Assembly: GCA_025677825.1 (NCBI GenBank)
Contig: JAIXMO010000093.1
Span: 1-58,160 of the forward strand
Source of the DNA: Helicostylum pulchrum
Taxonomy: Eukaryota > Mucoromycota > Mucoromycetes > Mucorales > Mucoraceae
Direction of reading: 5' to 3'
DNA length: 58,160 nucleotides
In this document: piece by piece, positions 48,001-58,160 of the stretch
Position numbering within the stretch: position 1 is the stretch's first letter
How the letters are laid out: every line of letters begins with the position of its first letter
Notes under the pieces: model-generated
Databases searched by the model: none
Told to the model about the DNA's origin: nothing
What the model saw: the letters and a program-made list of their open reading frames with translations, nothing else
Program-made: the position numbers and the translations under genes

Positions 48001-49104
48001 GTTTTCACAATCTTGTTCAGAGACTGTACCTTTTTCAGCTATGGTCTTTTGAAACCATTCTTTTTTAAATTTATCGCATACTTTATGGAAATCACCAAGA
48101 CTGTATTCTTCACCGTCTTCAAAGCCATAGTCCTTTCCTACAGCGGTTAGACATTGTAAACAGTACCAATCGGTTTTTGGGATACTGGTAAGTGCAGGAG
48201 TTAAACAGTACATGTGATAACCACGGTTGCATCCGTCACATAGCAATAATTTTTCTTCGTTTTCAGTTTTTTGACATATTTCACAAGTATCACTACTGGT
48301 ACTACTACTATTGGTAATTGAATCTGAAAATTTGTTAGTTTTTTTTATATATATAAAAATATATTTGTATATATATTCTATATATACCTTCTTTTTTGAT
48401 AATATGTTCAACGTCTTCTTTATGTTTAGCATACCATATTTCATAAGGCAGGATAACTTTTTGATAAGCAGATTTAAGTGCGTTTGACATGGAAGTACAT
48501 TGTTTACGAGCGTACCCAAGTATCCTACCAATCTCAGCCCATTTTTTTAAACGAGTGACTTCTTGTACACCACCTCTTAAAGCAACTTCATTTTTAAGTT
48601 TGTAGAGATCGATAGGTCGTTTATCCAGTTGTGGAATTTTACCGACAGGTCTACCTGTCAGGATATGATACTTTGTTAATTGTTCCAGGTAGTTTACGTT
48701 GGTACGAGTTTCTCCCTCCATACTATTTAATTTTTGTATACGAGTTTTAAAACGAAAGTTCTATATAAGTTTGGTATGAGTCTTTTGAGTGTAAAAAAAT
48801 AAAAATAAACTAAAAATAAAAAAAAACAAACCTCCGTCTTTAAACTGAATTCAGGTTTATAATCCTTAGGAGGAACGATTTTAATAATACCGTATTTTTC
48901 ACCTTGTGGACTAATCTTTTCAATGTAACCTAAAGGATCTTTAAATTCGTCCCTTGTTGGATAAAATGTGGGTGCTTCTTGTATACCAAAGATTCTGTTG
49001 GCTTTGGGTGTTTCTGGTTGAGTTGAACTAGTTTGAACAGTTGTTAAGTCAAACGGTATACCACCATCGGTAGTCATGGCTACTCTTTTTGAGGTTCTAC
49101 GCAT
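45029..49104 (-). CDS. KDM5/JARID1-type histone H3K4 demethylase
   Basis: Nuclear Fe(II)/2-oxoglutarate dioxygenase expected to remove methyl groups from histone H3 Lys4. Six exons: 49104-48832, 48760-48388, 48323-47918, 47854-47404, 47318-46950 and 46888-45029, all in phase, about 1243 residues. Domains in order: JmjN (about 44-85), ARID DNA-binding (about 105-205), PHD finger 1 (about 228-275), JmjC (about 365-505), C5HC2 zinc finger (about 590-630), a PLU-1-like helical region (about 640-1000) and PHD finger 2 (about 1012-1060). Iron ligands are visible as His407 and Glu409 in CWHNEDH and His495 in AYHSGFNHG, so the enzyme should be active. The basic C-terminus ([16 protein letters not shown]) may be a nuclear signal. 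Related to fission yeast Lid2. It is followed on the same strand by no further gene until the rDNA fragment. Confidence 0.95.
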
Positions 49105-49237
49105 AATTTTTTTTTAAAAATTAAAAAAAAAAAAAATTAAAAAAGAGTGTATTTTTTATTATTATTCTTGTATGGAGAAAAAGAGAAAAAAAGAAAAAGA
49201 AAAAAAAAGCTATTAAAGAATTTTGTCTCCCTTTTTT

Positions 49238-50384
49238 CTAAGGGCCAATCAAATTGGAAATCAAGTTTTTTAAAACAGGTCTACAACCCACTTGTCCTTT
49301 CCAATCCATTAAATTATCAGCCCTGGTAGGACCTTTAGTGATAATGGCAATCGGTTTATTCAATTGATGAGCTAATCGAACCAAACGAAAACAAGAATAA
49401 GTAGCTAATGAAGACCCAAGCACCAAAACAGCAGATGCCTTTATCACTGCTTCTTCTGCTTTTAAACTAACTTGCTTACGAATATTCTCTCCAAAGAAGA
49501 CAACATTGGGTTTCATATGTTGACTACCGCATGATAAACAAGCTGGAATATCAAATTGATCAAAACTGACGTCTTTTGGTAGCTCAACATCTCCATCTGG
49601 ATTCATTTTACCCGTTCCTATCAATTGTTTCCAACTTGGGTTACGAGCATGAATTCGGTTTTGGTACAGGTTTCTGTCAGTGGACGTATCTCCGCATGTC
49701 ATACATTCAACTTTATACAGTGTACCGTGTAATTCTATTAGTTTATGAGGTGGGGTATTTGCTTTAGTGTGTAAGCTATCTACGTTTTGCGTAATGATGG
49801 TTTGAATATAGCCTTCTTCTTCTTCTTCTTCTTCTTCTTGTGATAGTTGAGAGAGTATATGGTGTGTATCGTTTGGTAACGCCCGTGACATTTTGGGCCA
49901 TCCCAAGTAACTACGAGACCAATAACGTTGACGGTAGTGATGCGAAGAGGATAATTCATGGTAAAGAATTGGACGATGATTTGGGTTACGAACATATCTA
50001 CATATTATACGCTTATATTTTAAATGATTTTATAAACATAAAAATAATCCTTATCCTTACGTTCCCTATGAGTTTGCATAAATTAATAAATGGAGTACTT
50101 ATATGTTGTGTATTTTTACCTCGTTTCCTCTATAATCAGGTATACCAGAATCTGTTGAGATACCTTTTATTTTATTTCTTTAAAAAGCTGACGTAAAAAA
50201 AGAAATTATTTTTACCTGCACCAGTAACAACCAAGATACGACCTTTATGTTGCTCAAACATTTTAGTCAGCAAGTCTACTACTTTATACTCATCTTGAAG
50301 CGATGGCACAATAGGTAAAGGTGTCTTTAACTCTGGAATTTTTATAGTTACGCTCCTTATTTGTTGCACTACAGATCTTTTCAT
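49238..50384 (-). CDS. Sirtuin, SIRT4-like NAD+-dependent deacylase
   Basis: Three exons: 50384-50216, 50163-50120 (only 44 nt) and 50011-49238, about 328 residues. It removes acyl or ADP-ribosyl groups using NAD+. Visible motifs: VVTGAGISTDSGIPDYRG, the catalytic region ITQNVDSLHTKAN, the active His in ELHGTLYKV, the zinc pairs CMTC and CLSC, PNVVFFGE and VLGSSLATYS. RQRYW..SYLGWP and the late GPTRADNL are typical of class II (SIRT4) enzymes, which act in mitochondria. A run of eight Glu lies just before the ITQNVD motif, an unusual insertion encoded by repeated CTT/TTC. The acceptor of exon 3 (after ATAAG, 50012) was chosen for phase and is the weakest join. Confidence 0.9.
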
Positions 50385-50479
50385 ATTTATTTATTTTGGG
50401 AAAAAAAAGAAGGACGGAATAAACAAATTCCCCAGGCAAAATTGAAAAGATGGGCCTTTCTTTTTTTTAAAGCTCAGCA

Positions 50480-51322
50480 TCAAAATGCTATCGAACACCA
50501 TCTTACCCAAAGAATTACGGATTTCTATTTATTATGATGCAGTTGCAAACCCAGGAAAAACACCTAACCGCTTTTTATAAACTAGCAGAAATATGTGAAT
50601 CGTACGGATTTAAATCTTTCCAGTGCTTCCCTTTGAGAAATACATTTATACCATCCTACATAACTATAGACACCATGATATTGAATAATCAGATCTTAAA
50701 AGACTCTCAAAGAAGCAATTTGGCAAATTATCTATATGGGGAAAAGCCATCAATACATCTAACGAAGCTCTAAGAGATCAAGGCCCTAACAAATCAATCG
50801 AGTTTAGAGGAACACTAATGACGAATGGTGTAGGATTATCGGCAGTGAAACAGAAATTTGAGGCTTCAAGAGGTAGTACAAATGGTCCTTAAATCAATGC
50901 AGTAAAATAGAAGGATATCGTAGATATAGAGGGAAGTGACTGGAACGAATGCGTGGCTACAGAGGGAATGTCCGTGTTACTAATGGGCAGACTTGCGTCT
51001 ATTGCTTCCAACATTTGGAGCACCCATTATTTATTGAAGAAAAAGACGGCAAGATAATAAGAAGATATACTAAAGGTAGTTTGATATGTATCAACCCCGG
51101 ATACGTCTCTGTGAAACACGGTAGGGCTACAAAGTCCCGCGATGTTCTGTCATCTTTGGCCATAGATCTATCGGGTCTTTCCTCCATTGTACTTGGTGCT
51201 CCAATTCCTTGTTTTTCTCCTACCAAAATATCAGTCAATCAGACACTGAGAAATTCAAAACAAACGCATCTTCCTTCTTTGAAGAAGAGAGGAACAGCCA
51301 GTTGCAATGCAACTATGGAATA
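50480..51322 (+). pseudogene. Fanzor/TnpB-like nuclease relic, middle to C-terminal part
   Basis: A series of open stretches on the plus strand, interrupted by stops and a frame change. The first ends with SFIPSYITIDTMILNN-type sequence. The next, in another frame from about 50738, has KAINTSNEALRDQ and EFRGTLMTNGVGLS. The third (to 51322) has TNGQTCVYCF, then a second zinc part GSLICINPGYVSVKHGRA and SRDVLSSLAIDL, which corresponds to the last catalytic Asp region. Domain order matches Fanzor proteins. At least three disruptions make it non-functional. Best preserved of the three relics in the window. Confidence 0.65.
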
Positions 51323-51721
51323 ATTAGGTAACATCATTTTCATCAAGACCCAATCAAATCTCTAATCTTGTGACATTCAATTTTTCGTGTAATTAGATTT
51401 ATTCCAAATCTAACAACTTGTATGTTTTTCCCTCTTCTTTTTTATTATCGAAAAAGGTAAAAAGATAAATATATTGTAATCTAGTTAAAAAGTATGACTT
51501 ACGGTTTTAGTTTAGAGATAAAACAAGTTTTTTTTCTACGTAAAGAAGAGCAAAACCTTTTATTCATCCAGTACCCGATTCTTTTTTTTCTTTTTTGCTG
51601 GGAAACTTTATTCCCTTTTTCTCATAGACAATTAGACTAAAAGGTAAATACATGCTATACATTTTATATTTTTACGGCATGGTTTTTTTAAATATACTCT
51701 TATAAGCTATTAATAGAGATT
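51323..51721. other. Intergenic, promoter side of the PSP1 gene
   Basis: AT-rich, no gene seen. Confidence 0.5.
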
Positions 51722-52996
51722 ATGGCGCAACAAAAGGTAATACATGTTTTGTAATAAAAAAAAAAAAAAAAAAAACGCCTTCTTTTTTTTCTTTGTGCTA
51801 AAAACTAAAACTTTATCTAGAGTACTACGAAAACTAAAATCACTGTAAAGCTTACTAGCCTACTTTAAAGCATGTATTTATTACTAACACACTTTTTTTT
51901 TTTTTTTTTTTTTACTTGTAGAGTGAAGAAGATAACTTTATTGGTGTTCCAATTACCACTCCTAATCCCGACAATGCTTGGAAAGCAGTTGGTAGTCCTT
52001 CTAGAAGAGGAAGCACTACTGCCATGACACACTTTCTAGAGAGTAACAGTCCTAATCAATCACCAGTGAATGACCATGCCGATATTATTCGAAGATCCTC
52101 CATTGTTTCTGAAAGCAATGCTAATTGGGGTTCATTTGGTGGATTTCAATGGGAAGGACCTTCTATTTTTGATGAAGATGGTAAACCTGTTTCGATTGCA
52201 CCTACGCAACCTGCTCCCGATGCTGTTGATGCATTTGATAATAGTATTCGATCTGTGCCCATGTTACCTGGTGTTTCTCTTGAACCCATCTACAGACAAC
52301 AACGAAGTTTGTCGTTTTCGATGGGTCAAGAACCAACATTCTTTGGGTACGATGATTATGAGGACCAAGTTCAACCTCAGTATAAACAGCCTACGTTTAA
52401 CAGCTCGTTGGCTCCTATGGTTGAAGAAGAAGATGGGTTTATTGATGAGTTTGATTTAGCACATATTCGTTCCCGATCCAAATCTTCTGGAGCTGCATTT
52501 GGTTTGTTGTCTCAAAATCAACATTCTAGGTTAATGAATAATGGACATATTAGACGTGGGTCGGAACAGCAAGAAGATTTAATGATTAATCAAAGACGAA
52601 GATCTTCTTCTCGATTCTTTCATGCGGAACAGTCTACAGATTTTACTAATAATACTCAAATGTCATTAGGCGATAAAGAAAGATTGGATCTTATTCAACG
52701 TCGTTTATCTCAGCAACAAGAATATTCTTTCCCTGATATTTCTTCTACTGCTACTACTACTAATACTACAAGTACGAATGGTAATTTCAATTTGATGAGG
52801 AGACAATCTCTTACTTTAGCTACGCAACCACCTAGTAATATTCAACAATTGGCTGATCAATTGGAAAATACTCATTTAAGATCCGAATTAAGTGCGTTTC
52901 AACAACAGGTTCCTCAGCAACAACCTTATTTGTATATGCAACCTAATTATCATAATCCATCTAGTTATTTGCATTTGCAACAACAGCAACAATTTC

Positions 52997-53065
<69 letters not shown>

Positions 53066-53815
53066 AACAAAATATGCAGCAACACAATATGCAACAGCAG
53101 CAAACTGTTGCTGATGAATATTTTGATACAGATTCAAGAGGTTACCAAGATCTCGGTAAAGGTATTCCAGTTCATAGATTAGATCCACAAGTACCTTTAT
53201 ATATGGTAGAGTTTAAGGGGGGTCGAACGGATTTCTTTTATGTTTTGGACTCTAGCCAGTTCCATCCTAAAATTGGTGACTTGGTGATTGTTGAAGCAGA
53301 TCGAGGAAAAGATTTAGGCAAAGTGATGGGTAATACATTAACCATGGATCAAGTCACTCAATTAGAACAACAAAAGCAATTACAGCTGCAACAAATTGAA
53401 AATAAAGAGGAAAATGAAGAGATGAAACAACCAAGAGAGATTCATATTAAACGTATCTTTAGATTGGCTACACAGGACGAAATCGGGCTGTTACAAGTGA
53501 AAGGACAAGATGAGTTAAAGGCACTAGGTGTATGTCAACAAAAGACCAAGCAACGCAAGTTACCAATGGAAGTTGTGGATGCTGAGTATCAGTGGGATAG
53601 ACGTAAGTTGACGTTTTATTTTAAAGCTGAGAATAGGATTGATTTTAGAGAACTTGTGCGTGAGTTATTTAAGATTTATAAGACTCGTATTTGGATGTAA
53701 GTTAGGAAAAACATGTTTTTATAGTGGTATTTTTTTTTTACTTATGTTCTCTTATATGTATTTATGTAGGTGTGTTGTTACTCCTCCCATCACTTTAGAT
53801 GATATCAAAAATTAA
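51722..53815 (+). CDS. PSP1 C-terminal-domain protein with long polyglutamine tract
   Basis: Three exons: 51722-51736 (MAQQK only), 51922-53696 and 53770-53815, about 611 residues. The first exon is minute but has a good donor and restores the frame. The N-terminal 350 residues are disordered, Ser- and Gln-rich, with RRSS/RRGS motifs that look like kinase sites (RRSSIVS, RRGSEQQ). A Gln tract of more than 20, CAA/CAG coded, lies near 52990-53070. The C-terminal 180 residues are the PSP1 domain (VEFKGGRTDFFYVLDS, DLVIVEADRGKDLGKV, KLTFYFKAENRIDFRELVRELF, ending RIWMCVVTPP). In yeast this family includes Psp1, and bacterial relatives exist; the molecular role is not settled. Ctf8 follows 72 bp downstream. 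Confidence 0.9.
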
Positions 53816-53887
53816 TTTTTACGTGACTAGAGAATAAATAAAAATAAAAAAAATGTTTTTCCCCCACTTCTTTCATTATTATTCATT

Positions 53888-54247
53888 ATGGTTCATGTCG
53901 TAATTCATTCATATAAAGATTCAGTACAAACTCAAGATCTAATTTACCTTGACTTTCAAGGAAGTTTTGAAAGTGTAGATAATATACAGCTATCCAATGT
54001 CGATATTGGAGACTTGACACTGTCAACTGATTCTGCTCAACTTATTATTGGACACCATAAATTAACTGGAAAGAAAGTAAAGCTTCAAAGGCCTTTGGCA
54101 GTTATTCATAAACGTAGGGATATGATGGATGAAGGTGGTGATGAATATGATGTGGTCACTATCTTAAAAGAAAAGTATGTGTTCTCTGATAGACCTGGGT
54201 TGATCGTACAGGAAAGTTTAAGAGGGTTGACAAGAATAGGAAAGTAA
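53888..54247 (+). CDS. CTF8: Chromosome transmission fidelity protein 8 (Ctf8)
   Basis: One exon, 119 residues, ATG at 53888. Ctf8 is a small subunit of the alternative clamp loader Ctf18-RFC, which loads PCNA and supports sister-chromatid cohesion. The sequence shows the family pattern: DLIYLDFQGSFES, then LIIGHHKLTGKKVKLQRPLAVI and the ending VVTILKEKYVFSDRP. Length fits the family. No introns. It lies tightly between PSP1 and the VMP1-like gene on the same strand. Confidence 0.85.
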   Translation: MVHVVIHSYKDSVQTQDLIYLDFQGSFESVDNIQLSNVDIGDLTLSTDSAQLIIGHHKLTGKKVKLQRPLAVIHKRRDMMDEGGDEYDVVTILKEKYVFSDRPGLIVQESLRGLTRIGK

Positions 54248-54449
54248 AAGGGGTCTCGTGAGTTATCGTATATCTGGAAAGATAAAAAGACTTTTTATCT
54301 TTCTCTTTCTCTCTTTCTCTCTATCTCTTCAGCTTTTAAAAAAGAAGTTACCCTTATTTACCCTTTCCCCCCTTTCCCCCCTCTACTCTACTCTACTCTA
54401 CTACAGTAATTTCTTCTTAAAAAATAATAATAAGGGTATTATAGAACCA

Positions 54450-54831
54450 ATGAAGCCAATAAACGATATAAAACTCTCTACAGATCCAATCCTGGTATGT
54501 TCCTCTTTTCTTAAATACGTTTTGGAAGAAACTCGTGATTTGATTTGTTATGTTGTTCAAGTACATCGGCTGATACCAACACTTGTGATATCACTATCAA
54601 TCATATTATGGATTGTTAAAAACACGGAGGGTCCTTATCAATTGGCCGTAATGGGTATTCAACAGGTAGTGGTTTGGTACGGCACTTGGTTTTTTTTGGG
54701 TATAGCATCTTCTGTTGCTGTGGGTGCTGGGTTCCATACATTTGTTGTGTTTTTGGGCCCGTATATCGCCCAAGTTACTTTAGCGGCGTATAGATGTGGA
54801 AGTACAGATCTGATGATACGAGACCCACAAA

Positions 54832-54865
<34 letters not shown>

Positions 54866-55783
54866 CTGTTGAAAGTATTTTTATATCAGTTATTTTCTAG
54901 TTTTCGGTTGGTAGAGTGTGTAGTAGAGGATAACAATGTAAATGTGATGCTGATAACAGTTTGGAATATATTTCAAAAAGTCAAATGGGAAAGCTTTGCG
55001 TGGGGAGCAGGTACAGCGTTTGGAGAGCTACCACCTTACTTTATAGCACGAGCCTGTAAGTTTGCCTTTTCTTTTTCTTTTTTCCAGTACGAGTTATTGC
55101 TAAATATGACGAGGATAAATATACTGTAGTAGCGGAAACTGAAGAAAAAATCAAAGAATTTGCATTGATGTCAGATGATGACGAACCAACGCTAAAAACC
55201 AAGTTATTACAATCAGTGTTTGCAATGATTCAAAGGCTTGGGTTCTTCGGAATATTATTGTTTGCGTCTGTCCCAAATCCTTTATTTGATTTGGCCGGTA
55301 TCACATGTGGACATTTCAAGGTTCCTTTTTCAAGGTTTTTCGGTGCTACTTTTATAGGAAAAGCTTGCGTAAAAGCAACAATTCAGGTAATATAATACAT
55401 ACAGTACAATAAAAAGACTGTTATGTTTATGCACATATATTATTATTATTAGACTTTATTGGTGATTTTGATATTTTCCCATGATACACTATACTATTTA
55501 TTGGATTTTATTAAATCAAATACACCAGCGTCATTTGATCAGTATATTGAACGTATCGTTCGAGACCAAACCAGTATGTTTAAAGACAGCGAAATAAAAG
55601 ATCAGGTAAAACTTTTATATATTATTATACATATACTTGTTGATTAATATGTTTTAGAATACAATGTCTGGAACCATCTGGAATTACTTATTAAGCATCA
55701 TGGTTGCTTATTACGTATTTTGTTCAATTGAAGCCTTGGGTATAGCTTATATCAAAAAGAACAGGGAAATAAAACGTCAATGA
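54450..55783 (+). CDS. VMP1: VMP1-like membrane protein (SNARE-associated/VTT domain)
   Basis: Five exons: 54450-54832, 54901-55055, 55088-55386, 55453-55605 and 55658-55783, about 371 residues. VMP1 acts in the ER membrane as a lipid scramblase in autophagosome formation and lipid-droplet biology. Seen: several hydrophobic segments, [20 protein letters not shown], then [22 protein letters not shown] with [10 protein letters not shown] and [10 protein letters not shown], which are the core motifs. The C-terminus ends in basic residues (KKNREIKRQ). ATG at 54450 is the first in frame; an upstream open stretch to 54258 has no ATG. Intron 1 contains a run of about 30 A. Introns are 32 to 68 bp, and intron 2 at 32 bp is very short. 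Confidence 0.9.
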
Positions 55784-56089
55784 AAATCTCCTTTACATTT
55801 CTTACACGTGATTCTTTTTTTAATGCTTTTTTGCTCCTTTATTGCAAGTTGTCTAAAAACAAAAACCTCAATTTTTGATAAATTGGCTATAAACCCTTGA
55901 GAAAACTTTCAGCATAAATAGCAAATTTGTTTTTTTCCAGGTAATTAAGAAAAATACATCTTTTTTTTTTTACTTTTTTTTTCTTTGTAATAGTAAAATA
56001 ATGAAAGGTAAAGGAGAAACAAATAAAAACTATAAAGTTAAACTAAAATTCTTTACGTAGAATATTTTGAACCTGACAACTTTGCAGCC
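55784..56089. other. Intergenic between two plus-strand genes
   Basis: T-rich, 306 bp. Probably 3' flank of the VMP1-like gene and promoter of the GATA-like gene; no motif stands out. Confidence 0.5.
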
Positions 56090-57017
56090 ATGAATATATC
56101 CTCTAAAGAAGACCGAGACTCTACTTCGCCTATGGAAGAAAGCACCGTTATGTCCTATATACCTGCTACGGGATCGTTCTATGTGCCTCCTAACTCGCAA
56201 CATCATAGCCTTCAAGACTACTATAACGCACAACCCTATCATGCTTCCGGTCCTGAATACTATCCAAATCTTATGTATCCTGATTCCTCTGTTGACCAAC
56301 CTCCTTCCCTCATGTTTTTTGAGCCCGGTAATATTCCCTCACCTTCTTCCACGTTGTCTTCTCACTCACTCCAAAATATGGCATTTGCTGGCCCTTTATG
56401 TTTCTCTAAAGATTATCCACAATATGCCACTCCTCTTTATCCTTCTCCTGATCAAAAGTTTACTACTACGGTTGAAAAGGATGACTGTGCTCAAGAAAAA
56501 AAAGAACATGTAGTACATGTAGTAGCTACCGCCAAAAAACAAAAGGATACCAAGTCTTATCATAAAAGACATTCACGCGACAAAAGTAAAAAACGTTGTA
56601 GTAACTGTTTTTCGAACAATTCACCTTCTTGGAGACGTAGTATCTCTCCTCCATCCAAAGGAGCCTTGCTTTGTAACGCTTGTGGTCTATAGTAAGTTTT
56701 TTTTTTTAAAAAAAAAGAACACTTTATACATGTTTACTAATAAGTTTTTATCTCTGTAGTGAAAAGACTGCTAAAAAGAAGCGTATGCTTGTTATCAATG
56801 ATGATGGCACTACTAAAGTAGTTCGTAAACGAGACGCTCGCGATTATTCCTGCTCTACTTGCGGTGTTCAAAACGTTGCTCGCTGGCGAAGAGTGCATGA
56901 TTCTATCCTATGTAAGTAAAAGCAAGACGATATATTACTCTGTATATGTCAACTAATATGTATGTATATAAATTTATGGTAGGTGAAAAATGCGCCCGTC
57001 GTTCTCAAAGAGCTTGA
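56090..57017 (+). CDS. GATA-like protein with two atypical zinc fingers
   Basis: Three exons: 56090-56691, 56760-56911 and 56983-57017, about 262 residues. The N-terminal 150 residues are Ser/Pro/Tyr-rich and probably disordered. A basic stretch precedes finger 1, CSNCFSNNSPSWRR...CNACGLY, with the unusually long spacing CX2CX21CX2C. Finger 2 near residue 230 is CSTCGVQNVARWRRVHDSILC GEKC, spacing CX2CX16CX3C, at the very C-terminus. Both keep WRR. Introns interrupt both fingers (after CGLY and inside ILC). It resembles fungal GATA factors but the finger geometry is not standard, so DNA binding is uncertain. A conserved polyA run follows the gene. Confidence 0.8.
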
Positions 57018-57075
57018 GTTTTTCCTTCTTTTATTGCGTTTTAAATATTTGCTTTGTACGCATGTAATTGCTTAT

Positions 57076-57109
<34 letters not shown>

Positions 57110-57463
57110 CGTTAAATAAAACTTTTTTCTTTAATGTATTTGTTCGTGTATCGAAAAAAAATACACACATATGACTATGGTTCTTTAGTTTAGAAGCTTA
57201 TATTTATTTATTGATAAAGTACAATCTTCTGCTTCTAAACCCGTTTATATATATATATTTTATACAGTTTTGAAGGTATATATCAAATAAAAACAGCCAA
57301 TTTGGTGGAACACGGATGATGTGTGTCGTGTCGTACAGCATAATAATAATCGTTAATAAACACGTGATGATACATGTAAATAGGAGAGAAAGGTAATATA
57401 CATACAGAGACATATATTTTTTCTTTCTTTCTTTTTTTTTGTTTGTTTTTTATTAGAGAGAAA
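57018..57463. other. Intergenic
   Basis: AT-rich, with a run of about 30 A (57081-57109) and T-rich stretches before the next gene. Nothing assignable. Confidence 0.5.
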
Positions 57464-58160
57464 ATGATGATAAGTAAGATTAAAAAGATATTAAAAATAG
57501 AAAAGAATAACAACAATGCAATCGAAGAAAAACCAAAAAAAAAGAAGAGGTTTTCAGTTTTATTAAAAACGGCCATGATCGATCCAGATGAGCAATGTAA
57601 AAAAAAACTAAGTAAATCCAGCTCTTTTTTACAATTACAGTCTTTCACCAGTACGCCATTAAAGCGAAGTAGGTCCATGTTTGGACAACTGGTAGATAAA
57701 AATTTAGTTAGTGTTACAGAGCAAGATACGGCTATCTTGGATTATTATGCAGCTTCCGAAAATATTATTCACACAGCCGCAGTTTCTATTTCTTCAGTCT
57801 ATAGCACAATAAATACACAAGGAAACGATTTATTGGTAGGTATAGATTACTTTGAAAAGGGTGAATTGGATCTTGCTTATAGCTATTGGAAGCTGGCGGC
57901 TGAAACTGATTCTTTACTTGGAACCTTTTTTTTTGGATTATCGTTACGCCATGGTTGGGTAAGCTGGTTTTGCTTTGTCGTTGTTTGTTATATAAATAAC
58001 TAAAATATAAATATAGGGGTGTAGAAAGAGCCCTGCGCTAGCAGTAAGATTCCTTCAAAAAGCAGCTGAATATCCTATATTAGATTTACAATCCGGTATC
58101 AATCATTTTATATCTGCGGATAAAATAGAACCATTAGTTTCATCTGTTTATGAATTGGGA
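57464..58160 (+). CDS. Sel1-repeat (TPR-like) protein, incomplete at window edge
   Basis: Begins at ATG 57464. Exon 1 is 57464-57958 and exon 2 starts at 58017 and runs off the window, in frame. About 213 residues are visible. The first 60 are basic and Lys-rich (KIKKILKIEKNNNN..KPKKKKRF). From about residue 125 there is helical repeat sequence with Sel1 character: a YFEKGELDLAYSYWKLAA unit ending in FFFGLSLRHGWGC, then ALAVRFLQKAAE. Sel1 repeats act as protein-protein scaffolds, as in activators of chitin synthase or cell-cycle regulators, but the exact member cannot be told. The C-terminal end is outside the window. Confidence 0.75.

Overview
The window looks like nuclear DNA from a filamentous fungus of the Mucorales (Mucoromycota), close to Mucor and its relatives. 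Four things support this. The DNA is AT-rich with long A and T runs. The introns are short (about 40 to 370 bp) with GT-AG ends and often a TACTAAC-like branch site. The ITS1 next to a partial rDNA unit resembles Mucor ITS1 from memory. There are several decayed Fanzor/TnpB-like nuclease genes of the kind common in these fungi. Species cannot be named from the sequence alone.

Layout. 0.2-1.4 kb: a GATA-type zinc-finger regulator rich in glutamine. 1.4-9.4 kb: gene-poor, with gene relics and one tRNA-Gln(CTG). 9.4-12.7 kb: the plasma-membrane H+-ATPase in three exons. 12.7-20.8 kb: a gene desert with decayed coding pieces, including a Fanzor C-terminus. 20.8-21.7 kb: an intact single-exon gene that starts with a retrotransposon Gag-like region. 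21.9-24.9 kb: mitochondrial leucyl-tRNA synthetase in five exons. 25.4-37.3 kb: a dense block holding a small Y/Q-rich protein, ribosomal protein eL42, a 43-residue ORF, an acidic protein, a TLC-domain membrane protein, a fused molybdenum-cofactor enzyme, a membrane-anchored START-like protein, a NOL1/NOP2/Sun RNA methyltransferase, a GNAT acetyltransferase and a coiled-coil protein. 37.3-42.8 kb: repeats and relics. 42.8-43.7 kb: an orphan rDNA piece (3' third of 18S, ITS1, 5.8S) with no recognisable 28S after it. 45.0-50.4 kb: a KDM5-type histone demethylase and a SIRT4-like sirtuin. 50.5-51.3 kb: a third Fanzor relic. 51.7-58.2 kb: a PSP1-domain protein, Ctf8, a VMP1-like membrane protein, a second GATA-like protein and a Sel1-repeat protein cut by the window edge.

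How it fits together. Most genes are single-copy housekeeping functions and I see no metabolic cluster. The dense block is packed tightly: two convergent pairs have coding sequences that overlap at their stop codons, and a third pair ends 26 bp apart. KDM5 and the sirtuin are in tandem on the minus strand. PSP1, Ctf8 and VMP1 are in tandem on the plus strand. The gene-poor belts carry nearly all the broken genes and repeats. The strongest lead for something new is the intact Gag-derived gene at 20.8-21.7 kb, whose C-terminal two thirds I cannot assign to any family. Exon joins were worked out by hand from GT/AG sites and reading phase, without transcript data.
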